DNA of 21,318 bases from an uncultured Ruminococcus sp. (GTDB lineage: Bacteria > Bacillota > Clostridia > Oscillospirales > Ruminococcaceae), in NCBI GenBank assembly GCA_934474025.1, contig CAKSMF010000013.1:1-21318 (forward strand). Reading direction: 5' to 3'. The translations under genes and the position numbers were made by a program. The notes under the pieces are model-generated. The model made no database searches. It had not been told where the DNA came from and was given only the letters and a program-made list of their open reading frames with translations. Numbering within the stretch: position 1 is the first letter of the stretch; each line of letters opens with the position of its first letter. Below, in pieces: positions 1 through 6,087 of the stretch.

Positions 1-1
1 A

Positions 2-35
2 ACCACCCTAACGTAAGAGCTTGCGTTAGGGTGGT
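2..35. repeat. 15-bp hairpin, candidate origin stem-loop
   Basis: Positions 2-16 pair with 21-35 around a 4-base loop. The outer 12 bp (2-13 with 24-35) are perfect and G+C-rich, and there is one T-G position at 14/23. No T-run follows on either visible side, so an intrinsic terminator is less likely than a replication hairpin. A terminator of a gene upstream of the window cannot be excluded. Confidence 0.7.
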
Positions 36-86
36 GCAACTCAACTGTGGAAACTGTGGATAATTGCTTTTTGAGGTTGAGTTGCA
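35..86. repeat. 11-bp inverted repeat enclosing the tandem repeats
   Basis: TGCAACTCAAC at 35-45 is the exact reverse complement of 76-86, with 30 bases between. The left arm abuts the 2-35 hairpin and the right arm overlaps the putative -35 box of the rep promoter. Such an arrangement could form a cruciform or be a two-site protein-binding region. Confidence 0.7.
43..63. repeat. Tandem 9-bp iteron-like repeat containing a DnaA box
   Basis: AACTGTGGA occurs twice head to tail (43-51 and 52-60). The minus strand of 55-63 reads TTATCCACA, the canonical bacterial DnaA box. The minus strand of 46-54 reads GTTTCCACA, a degenerate version. The repeats sit in the loop between the 35-45 and 76-86 arms. 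They could bind Rep as iterons, bind host DnaA, or both. Confidence 0.6.
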
Positions 87-110
87 ATTTTTGTGAGGGC
101 GGATTAAAAT
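82..110 (+). promoter_or_regulatory. Putative sigma-A promoter of rep, embedded in palindromes
   Basis: A -35 TTGCAA (82-87) and -10 TAAAAT (105-110) are separated by exactly 17 bases. The -35 overlaps the right arm of the 35-86 inverted repeat. The -10 lies inside the palindrome 98-115 (GGCGGATT, two A, AATCCGCC). This geometry is typical of an autoregulated promoter whose operator covers the polymerase site. The ribosome site GGAGG (131-135) follows, 7 bases before the GTG start of rep. Confidence 0.5.
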
Positions 111-142
111 CCGCCTGAATAAAAATTTATGGAGGTTTTGTT

Positions 143-1618
143 GTGGGAAATTCTGCTAAAATCCGTCAGTTTACTGTTTGTCAATTTGAACACAATCCAC
201 GTACCGGCGAATATATTAAAAATCTTGATGAGATTATTAGGGCTCTTAAAAGCTATATAAGTTTTACTGATTGGGCTTATTGTATTCATGATAAGGACGT
301 GTATACGGATGATGCACTTGATGATATGCGATATACATTGTCTTGTGAGGCGAAAAAAAGTGGCATTACTGACGAATCTGCAATATCAGAGTATATAAAA
401 AATAATTCTTGGGCATCTGTTGGAGAATCTAAAGGCAAACATATACATATTGCTGTTAGATGTTCTAATGCTGTTAGTATTGAAAATATATCTAATTGGC
501 TGGGTGTACCGGAATATCTTGTTAAAAAGGTTAAAGGACGTGGAGCGTTCCTTGATTCAGTTGAATATTTGACTCATGAGCGTGAAAAACAACAGTTGCT
601 TGGTAAGCATCGTTATGACGATTCTGAAATTTTCGTTTCTGAAAATTTTAAGGATTGGCGAGAACAATTAAATAGTCGTAAGATTGATGAGGAAAAGTAC
701 GGAGTAGGGAAGAACCGAAAGCAAAAGTATATTATTGATGTGTCTAAATATGGCATGACCCTTAACCAATGCTTTAAAGAGCTTGACGGTGATGAGTATA
801 TAGGTATGCTTGGCAAGCTTCAGCGTGCAAGGCAAGAATATTTAATCAGAAATTCTTTACTGCCAAATACACGTATTAATATATATGTTTATGGTGCGGG
901 TGGCACTGGAAAAGATGTGTTTTCAGAACTTTTGGCATATGCTTTGTATCCGGAATATGAGGATATACGTGATATTACTTTTGGTATCGGTGACGGGCAT
1001 AGTACTTTTGACGGATATGACGGACAACCGGTTATTACTTGGTCTGATGTACGTGCGGGGCATTTTTTTGCACTTGGCAAAAGGCTGACTCTGACAGCTC
1101 TTGACCCACACCCGAAACAGCAGGGAGGCAATGTTGATGTTAAGTTTGGTAATACTAGACTTGTTAATTCTTATAATATTGTCAATGGCATAGAACAATA
1201 TCATTTATTTATTAAAGATATTTCTGAAAGGTTTAGGGAATCTGGTAATATTGAGCAGTTTTACAGACGTTTTCCTGTTGTGGTTTTTTTGTCTCCAAAT
1301 AAGTTTACTGTTTTTGTTAATTCTGGCATTTATTTTGGCAATGGGAACTACAGCAAATATGAAATATATAAGGAGATATCGGGTAGTTTTGCGGAACTAC
1401 AAAAATATTGTGGTTCAAACAGAGAACTGCTTAAAAAGATATCTCGTGGAGCTATTTCACCAGTAGTTGACGTTATTAATGATATTAAAAGTAAACTTGA
1501 TTCACCTGAACTGTCTCAGGAAGATATTATATTACATTTTGATAAATTGGGTTTTGGCTCTGTGCTGTCTACCGGTAGCAAGTTTGTTAAATCAGATGAT
1601 TATGAAACTATATGTTAG
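143..1618 (+). CDS. Rolling-circle replication initiator (HUH nuclease plus SF3-like helicase)
   Basis: A 491-residue protein. The N-terminal ~165 residues resemble the pMV158/Rep_2 initiator domain: the block with HDKD at 49-52, the metal-binding HUH motif KHIHIAV with H100 and H102, and the candidate nicking tyrosine Y142 in VEYLTHE. The second half carries a Walker A P-loop GAGGTGKD (251-258), a Walker B-like PVITWSD (296-302) and a possible motif C near N343. An HUH-helicase fusion is the CRESS-DNA type of architecture, also known from bacterial plasmids. It should nick the element's origin and unwind DNA for rolling-circle replication. The start is GTG, with GGAGG 7 bases upstream. The next gene is translationally coupled. 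The sense strand looks T-rich and C-poor compared with the A-rich coding strands of host genes nearby, consistent with transfer. Assignment as Rep is firm; the exact plasmid or virus group is not. Confidence 0.85.
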   Translation: MGNSAKIRQFTVCQFEHNPRTGEYIKNLDEIIRALKSYISFTDWAYCIHDKDVYTDDALDDMRYTLSCEAKKSGITDESAISEYIKNNSWASVGESKGKHIHIAVRCSNAVSIENISNWLGVPEYLVKKVKGRGAFLDSVEYLTHEREKQQLLGKHRYDDSEIFVSENFKDWREQLNSRKIDEEKYGVGKNRKQKYIIDVSKYGMTLNQCFKELDGDEYIGMLGKLQRARQEYLIRNSLLPNTRINIYVYGAGGTGKDVFSELLAYALYPEYEDIRDITFGIGDGHSTFDGYDGQPVITWSDVRAGHFFALGKRLTLTALDPHPKQQGGNVDVKFGNTRLVNSYNIVNGIEQYHLFIKDISERFRESGNIEQFYRRFPVVVFLSPNKFTVFVNSGIYFGNGNYSKYEIYKEISGSFAELQKYCGSNRELLKKISRGAISPVVDVINDIKSKLDSPELSQEDIILHFDKLGFGSVLSTGSKFVKSDDYETIC

Positions 1619-1627
1619 GTGATTCGC

Positions 1628-1987
1628 ATGAGGAAAAATGAAATCGAAATAATTATGACATACTTATATAATAATAGGTGTCGCTTGGAAGATGAAGTAC
1701 ATAAGTTACAATCTAATGTAAGAATGCGAAAAATCTCGCTTACTGACCTTACTGAATTGATGTATGCTACAGCTTATAGAGATGCGTTTGAGGAGATATC
1801 TAGAGATATTATTAATCTTCTTAATTTGCACACTAAGCTTGACAGCAAGAAATATTGTACCTATTGCCAAAAGTGTAAGTTTTTGGGTGCAGAATGTGAG
1901 GGCTATCAGTGCGAAGTTGTTGCTTGCTGTAGTTTTGATGATTGTGCATATTCTCAAAATTTTAGTTGGTGTTTCGTGCCAAAGTAA
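1628..1987 (+). CDS. Small Cys-rich protein of the Rep element, unknown function
   Basis: A 119-residue protein starting at ATG 1628. This start is preferred because AGGTG (1617-1621), overlapping the rep stop codon, lies 6 bases upstream. A GTG directly after the rep stop (1619) would have no ribosome site. The N-terminal two thirds are predicted helical and charged. The C-terminal third is rich in cysteine: CTYCQKC, then further Cys including an ACC pair and a Cys in the terminal WCFVPK, suggesting a zinc-binding or disulfide-rich tail. I do not recognise the family. Coupling to rep suggests an accessory or copy-control role, but that is inference only. A degenerate minus-strand frame at 2145-2322 may be a diverged relative. 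Confidence 0.7.
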   Translation: MRKNEIEIIMTYLYNNRCRLEDEVHKLQSNVRMRKISLTDLTELMYATAYRDAFEEISRDIINLLNLHTKLDSKKYCTYCQKCKFLGAECEGYQCEVVACCSFDDCAYSQNFSWCFVPK

Positions 1988-2018
1988 TGGGGAATTATCC
2001 TGTTACTTTTGAAACATT

Positions 2019-2054
2019 ACTTATTGCACCAAATGTATGTTTGGTGCAATAAGT
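2019..2054. repeat. 15-bp perfect hairpin downstream of the Rep operon
   Basis: 2019-2033 pairs perfectly with 2040-2054 around the loop TGTATG. It lies 31 bases after the stop of the Cys-rich gene and is the best candidate for the operon's transcription end, although the bases after it are only moderately T-rich and lack a true T-run. It could instead be a single-strand origin of a rolling-circle replicon, which is typically a large hairpin. Confidence 0.6.
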
Positions 2055-2083
2055 GTTACTGTTTATAATATTTTGTGAAATAC

Positions 2084-2122
2084 GCTGTATCAGAAGTTGT
2101 GATGAAACAAGTCTGATACAGC
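2084..2122. repeat. 11-bp inverted repeat with inner pairing
   Basis: GCTGTATCAGA (2084-2094) is the reverse complement of 2112-2122. Inside it TTGT (2097-2100) can pair with ACAA (2107-2110). No T-run follows on either strand. It is the second large hairpin within 100 bp and may be part of the element's end or a single-strand origin. Confidence 0.55.
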
Positions 2123-2144
2123 AATATATACAATAAATTATTAT

Positions 2145-2322
2145 TTAGATAAAAAAGTTTTTTACGCTTTCTGCAAAAACGCAATACTCATGCCTATAAT
2201 TATTCTTTAAACCAAGAAGTAAGCTAATATCACTAATCACTTCTTTAAATGTATTAAGATGTTCAGTTGCCAACTTCCAAACGAACTTGATTATTATATA
2301 TGTAAGCAAATAATAATGTCAT
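2145..2322 (-). pseudogene. Possible frameshifted remnant of a small gene
   Basis: On the minus strand an ATG at 2322 opens a 19-codon frame (MTLLFAYIYNNQVRLEVGN). The +1 frame then continues as LATEHLNTFKEVISDISLLL and on to HEYC and a stop at 2145-2147. The second frame has no ATG of its own. Joined by one frameshift, the two pieces look protein-like. They share blocks with the Cys-rich gene of the Rep element (YxYNNxxRLE, then ATxxxxxxFxE, DI, LL, YC). This is a by-eye comparison over short stretches and could be chance. Confidence 0.3.
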
Positions 2323-2337
2323 TTCTTTCCGTCAAGT

Positions 2338-2357
2338 TAAGAAATTTAAATTTCTTA
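2338..2357. repeat. Perfect 20-bp AT-rich palindrome after parC
   Basis: TAAGAAATTT (2338-2347) is followed directly by its reverse complement (2348-2357). It begins 5 bases after the parC stop codon in the direction of parC transcription. It has no loop and no following T-run, so it would be a poor terminator. Confidence 0.5.
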
Positions 2358-2361
2358 TATA

Positions 2362-4593
2362 TTATAAAGATAACTGATTAGCATCACCAAGCTCCTTAGC
2401 TAATTTTCCTGATGATGGAATATTTTTTGTATAATATTTTTCAAATCCGGTATTATCATTGATTTTTTCTGCTGATGCAAGTATGGCATTCTTTTTTAGA
2501 TTTATAACTTGTACTCCCTGTGAATCTCTTGTGGTTTTTGCAGAAATCATTTCTGTATTAAATATCAATGCATGACCACTTGATGTTTTCAGCAATATAT
2601 CACAATTTTCTTGAATAAATACAGCATCTACAAGTGGTGATTTATCAGAATATGCTTTCATAAGTTTTTTGCGGTTTGTTTTTGTTTCATAGGATTTCAG
2701 TGGGATTTTTGAAGCTTTTCCGTTTTCAAAAAAGAAAATTATATATCCACTATAATCAGTAGTAGGAATAAGCATTTTAAGAGTTTCATTTTCGTCAAAT
2801 GATAACTTAGCCGGTAAATAATCACCCATCAGGCTTGCTTTTGTATCATCGAATGCACTTGCTTTAGATTTATAAGCCTGCTCCTTATTGGTAAAGAAAA
2901 TAAGTTCGGTTTTATTTGAAACTTCAAAATTTTGACTTATATAATCCCCTTCTTTAAGCTTGTGTTCTCCACTCATTCGTAAGGACTGTGGAGTTATTTT
3001 CTTGAAATATCCGCTTGCAGTTACAAATATATTCACTGGATAATCAGGTGTATCATCAATTATTTCCGGTTCTTGTTCTGCATATTCACAAATCAAAGTT
3101 TTTCTTGGCTGTGAATAGTTCTTTATAACATCTTTCAATTCTTTTATTATTATTTTTCTGATTTTTTCTTTGTTTTGTAGAATATCTTCCATTTCCGCAA
3201 TTTCATTTTTCAAATTGTCAACTTCTTCAATACGTCTTAATATGTACTGTCTGTTAATGTTGCGGAGTTTTATTTCTGAAACATATTCAGCCTGCTCAGT
3301 ATCTATTTTGAAAAACTTCTCAAGATTCGGCACTACTTCATTTTCATTTTGAGTTTCACGAATAATCTTAATTGCTGTATCAAGGTCAAGAAGAATCTTT
3401 GAAAGTGCCTCAAGCAAATGCAATTTTGATTTCTTATTCTGTAAATCGTGATTTGTTCTACGATAGATACATTCTTCACGGAACGCAGTCCATTCTGTAA
3501 GTATCTCTCTTACCCCCATAACTCTTGGTGTTCCTGAAATAAGTATATTAAAATTACATGAATAGCTATCCTGTAACGGAGTAAGTCTATAAAGCTTTTG
3601 CATAATTTTTTCGGGGTTTGTACCACGTTTCAAGTCAATAGCTATCTTTAAACCGTCTATATCTGTTTCATCTCTGATATAAGAAATTTCACGTATTTTA
3701 TTTGCCTTTACTAATTCTACTATTTTATCTATAATCGATTCAATGGTAGTTGTATAAGGAATTTGTGTTATCTCTATACAATTTGATGATTTATCATATC
3801 TATAGTGTGAACGTACTTTTATACTTCCCCTGCCCGTTTCATAAATCTTTCTGAGTTCATCCTCATCATAAAGAATAGTTCCGCCACTTGGAAAATCCGG
3901 TGCTTTAAGAGTTGTTATTATATCATGGTCGGGATTCTTCATAAGTGCTATTGTAGTTTCACACACTTCTGCAAGGTTAAACGGACAAACATTACTTGCC
4001 ATTGATACAGCTATACCAGTATTTGAATTTACAAGAACTGTCGGAAATGTGGCTGGAAGTAATGTCGGTTCTTGCATAGTATTATCGTAGTTCGAAACAA
4101 AATCAACAGTTTCCTTATCAATATCCCTAAAAAGTTCATTGCAAATCTTTTCAAGCTTTACTTCTGTATAACGTGGTGCAGCAAAATGCATTTTACTTGA
4201 ATAAGCTTTGCCAAAATTTCCTTTTGAATCTATATAAGGGTGCAAAAGTGCTTCATTTCCCTTAGTCATACGGACAAGAGTTTCATATATAGCCTGGTCA
4301 CCATGCGGATTAAGTTTCATTGTTTCACCAACAACATTAGCAGACTTTGAACGCTCTTTTTCAGGATTAAGCAATCCCCTTTTATACATCATATACAAAA
4401 GTTTACGGTGTGACGGTTTAAAGCCGTCTATTTCCGGCAATGCTCTCGATATAATAACACTCATTGCATACGGCATATAGTTCTTTTTAAGAGTATCAGT
4501 TATTTTTTCATCAATAATACTTCCTGAACCTTCTATATAAGCATCATGTTTAAAAACTGTTTTATTATTAGCTGTTTGTTTATTTTTTGCCAT
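2362..4593 (-). CDS. parC: Topoisomerase IV subunit A (GyrA/ParC family)
   Basis: A 743-residue type IIA topoisomerase breakage-reunion subunit. It carries the usual N-terminal winged-helix block (RALPEIDGFKPSHRKLLY, about 50-67) and the catalytic tyrosine Y142 in AAPRYTE, which forms the transient DNA phosphotyrosine. A coiled-coil tower region and a C-terminal beta-pinwheel segment (from about 530) follow. The pinwheel lacks a GyrA box, and the protein is shorter than usual GyrA, so ParC/topoisomerase IV is favoured. With ParE it would decatenate or relax DNA at the cost of ATP. At the quinolone-resistance position equivalent to E. coli GyrA Ser83 this protein has Gln100; the second position is Glu104. 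The start ATG is preceded by AAAGGAG. parE lies upstream on the same strand but is separated from it by a membrane-protein gene in an inverted-repeat cassette. Confidence 0.85.
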   Translation of the reverse strand: MAKNKQTANNKTVFKHDAYIEGSGSIIDEKITDTLKKNYMPYAMSVIISRALPEIDGFKPSHRKLLYMMYKRGLLNPEKERSKSANVVGETMKLNPHGDQAIYETLVRMTKGNEALLHPYIDSKGNFGKAYSSKMHFAAPRYTEVKLEKICNELFRDIDKETVDFVSNYDNTMQEPTLLPATFPTVLVNSNTGIAVSMASNVCPFNLAEVCETTIALMKNPDHDIITTLKAPDFPSGGTILYDEDELRKIYETGRGSIKVRSHYRYDKSSNCIEITQIPYTTTIESIIDKIVELVKANKIREISYIRDETDIDGLKIAIDLKRGTNPEKIMQKLYRLTPLQDSYSCNFNILISGTPRVMGVREILTEWTAFREECIYRRTNHDLQNKKSKLHLLEALSKILLDLDTAIKIIRETQNENEVVPNLEKFFKIDTEQAEYVSEIKLRNINRQYILRRIEEVDNLKNEIAEMEDILQNKEKIRKIIIKELKDVIKNYSQPRKTLICEYAEQEPEIIDDTPDYPVNIFVTASGYFKKITPQSLRMSGEHKLKEGDYISQNFEVSNKTELIFFTNKEQAYKSKASAFDDTKASLMGDYLPAKLSFDENETLKMLIPTTDYSGYIIFFFENGKASKIPLKSYETKTNRKKLMKAYSDKSPLVDAVFIQENCDILLKTSSGHALIFNTEMISAKTTRDSQGVQVINLKKNAILASAEKINDNTGFEKYYTKNIPSSGKLAKELGDANQLSL

Positions 4594-4630
4594 ATTAAAA
4601 AATCTCCTTTATTTTTTTACCTGCTCTATA

Positions 4631-4659
4631 ATTATAGTGTTTTATTTGTGCATAATTCA
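4631..4659 (-). promoter_or_regulatory. Weak candidate promoter for parC
   Basis: The minus strand has a perfect -10 TATAAT (4631-4636). The best -35 at 17 bases (TGAATT, 4654-4659) is poor and lies inside the left inverted repeat of the neighbouring cassette. If used, parC transcription partly depends on cassette-end sequence. Readthrough from the parE promoter is the alternative. Confidence 0.3.
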
Positions 4660-4696
4660 CAGTGTCCTCACCGTCCGGAAACCTTTTATCTTGTGC
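4645..4696 (+). repeat. Left imperfect terminal inverted repeat of the membrane-gene cassette
   Basis: Reading inward on the plus strand, this begins TTTGTGCATAATT and contains ACCGTCCG. It matches the minus strand of 6033-6084 without gaps. The first 13 bases are identical; from 4647, 25 of 31 positions and then 11 of 19 agree by my count. It lies between the membrane-protein gene and parC. No target-site duplication is evident. Confidence 0.6.
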
Positions 4697-4703
4697 AACA
4701 TGA

Positions 4704-6002
4704 CTAATCTTTTTTATAATCTGAATATTGTATGGCTATTCTTTTTTCTGGGTGTACATCAAACATATACAGATAAATTAAAAACATATATTCAAGAGGT
4801 TTCATAAGAATATATATTATATCAGCCCTTGCTTTTGTAGTGATATGCTTTGATATCGGATAGCCATATGTATCATAGAATTTTCTTATTTTTCTATGAA
4901 ATACAGGAAAACGTTCTGCAATAAGGTCTTCAAAGGCATTTGCAACAAGCAACTGTCTATTAACAATTATTCTCTGATTATGGCGTATTCCATAACGAAT
5001 GGGTTTTACAATTTCTTTATGTCCACATACTGCAACAGTACACAAATAGTGTCCCGAATAGTCAAGGGGTGGCGGAGGCGTTTGTGTTGAAAAAGTCCAG
5101 TCAGCCGTCATTGTGAAAGCCTTTATAAAACCGTCAATTCCCTGTCCAAGAATAATATAAAGTATTTCGCATATCGCAATTATAGGAAGCATAAGAAAAA
5201 AACTTAATTTAGTCATTCCAGAAACAGTTGACATAATTTTATGTAACCTCTCCCCTGCTTTCGTTCTGAAAACTGTTTCATGCTCATTATTGAATTTAAC
5301 CTGCTCAATTATATGAAAATATATTCGTCTTGCAGAAATTAATATCAGATTGAAATAGTACAGATAATAAAATAAATAATATGTTATAAAATTTCTAAGC
5401 ATTTGTATCTGTATAAGTCCTATAAATAAAAGCATTAATACATCAAATGCAATTAGTATTGCGGATTGCAAAGGCGGTGTTTTAACTGGTTTTCGTACAC
5501 ATAAAAGTATAAGGCTTAAAATTCCTATTATAATAATCCATTCTATTATCGTACTATATTCACTATTCAATAACTCATGGTATTCATGATAATATATAGC
5601 TGTTTTATAATCTTTATCTGTTATTGAACTAAAAGACATAAGAGACAAATAATATATTCCTCCGATAACTATGGTGGATATATCTGTAAATATTGCTTTA
5701 TGAACGTTCTTTATAAGATTTCTTATATTAAAAAATGTAAGTACACACGGCAACCATAAAATCAATGCCACCATTATAAATGCTGTAAATAAATCATCTA
5801 TACTACCTACATTCATAAATATTACAACTGGTATACATAATACGAGACTTAAAAAAGTATATTTAACAACATTTGAAGTCTTTGATACCTCATTATCAAG
5901 TTTACTTTTTCTGTATTTCTTATATAATAATATACATACTATCAGCACTGCAATTACTATAAAAAAGCAAATTGTATTAGTAAAAAATATTATATTAATC
6001 AC
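4704..6002 (-). CDS. Uncharacterised polytopic membrane protein between parE and parC
   Basis: A 432-residue protein. Hydrophobic stretches predict about eight membrane helices: one at the very N-terminus, several up to about residue 240, and one near 275-295. A conserved-looking C-terminal domain follows, with PPPPLDYSGHYLCTVAVCGH, a basic IRYGIRHNQRIIVNRQL block, GYPISKH and a terminal FDVHPEKRIA. It resembles a family of unknown-function membrane proteins of gut Firmicutes (possibly DUF6688; I cannot verify this). The start is unclear. The GTG at 6000-6002 sits only about 2 bases after the AAGGA part of its ribosome site, and no ATG appears for some 60 codons. The gene is enclosed by inverted repeats (4645-4696 and 6033-6084), suggesting it entered as a unit. 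No function is assigned. Confidence 0.75.
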   Translation of the reverse strand: MINIIFFTNTICFFIVIAVLIVCILLYKKYRKSKLDNEVSKTSNVVKYTFLSLVLCIPVVIFMNVGSIDDLFTAFIMVALILWLPCVLTFFNIRNLIKNVHKAIFTDISTIVIGGIYYLSLMSFSSITDKDYKTAIYYHEYHELLNSEYSTIIEWIIIIGILSLILLCVRKPVKTPPLQSAILIAFDVLMLLFIGLIQIQMLRNFITYYLFYYLYYFNLILISARRIYFHIIEQVKFNNEHETVFRTKAGERLHKIMSTVSGMTKLSFFLMLPIIAICEILYIILGQGIDGFIKAFTMTADWTFSTQTPPPPLDYSGHYLCTVAVCGHKEIVKPIRYGIRHNQRIIVNRQLLVANAFEDLIAERFPVFHRKIRKFYDTYGYPISKHITTKARADIIYILMKPLEYMFLIYLYMFDVHPEKRIAIQYSDYKKD

Positions 6003-6032
6003 CTTCCTTTTTTCGGAAACTTATTGCATAAT

Positions 6033-6084
6033 ACACAAGTAAAGTTGTCTTCGGACGGTAGGGTGACTATAAATTATGCACAAA
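6033..6084 (-). repeat. Right imperfect terminal inverted repeat of the membrane-gene cassette
   Basis: Partner of 4645-4696. On the minus strand it starts TTTGTGCATAATT and has ACCGTCCG at the same distance. Its outer edge ends 3 bases from the parE stop codon, so the cassette would sit exactly behind parE. It also forms the upstream region of the membrane-protein gene. A shorter relative (16 of 21 positions) lies at 11252-11272. Confidence 0.6.
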
Positions 6085-6087
6085 ATA

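Larger units (their letters stand above)
1..142. other. Putative replication origin / control region of the Rep element
   Basis: This 142-bp stretch ahead of the rep gene is unusually rich in structure. It holds a 15-bp hairpin (2-35), an 11-bp inverted repeat with arms 35-45 and 76-86, a perfect tandem 9-bp repeat (43-60), a perfect DnaA box (55-63, minus strand), and a palindrome (98-115) overlapping a likely promoter. Rolling-circle replicons usually carry their double-strand origin just upstream of rep, with hairpins and Rep-binding direct repeats. The layout fits that, but the nick site itself cannot be identified from sequence alone. The left limit may lie outside the window. Confidence 0.55.
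1988..2361. other. Gene-poor stretch with hairpins and a possible gene remnant
   Basis: This 374-bp stretch between the Cys-rich gene and the 3' end of parC holds no convincing intact gene. It contains hairpins at 2019-2054 and 2084-2122, a frameshifted minus-strand reading frame (2145-2322) and a perfect 20-bp AT palindrome at 2338-2357. It probably includes the right boundary of the Rep element. No tRNA, attachment site or transposase was seen. Confidence 0.6.

Noticed and set aside
2345..2372. dif-like Xer site at the right side of the Rep unit
   Set aside because: The left arm has partial similarity to the Bacillus dif site, but the right arm does not match and the palindrome explains the symmetry.
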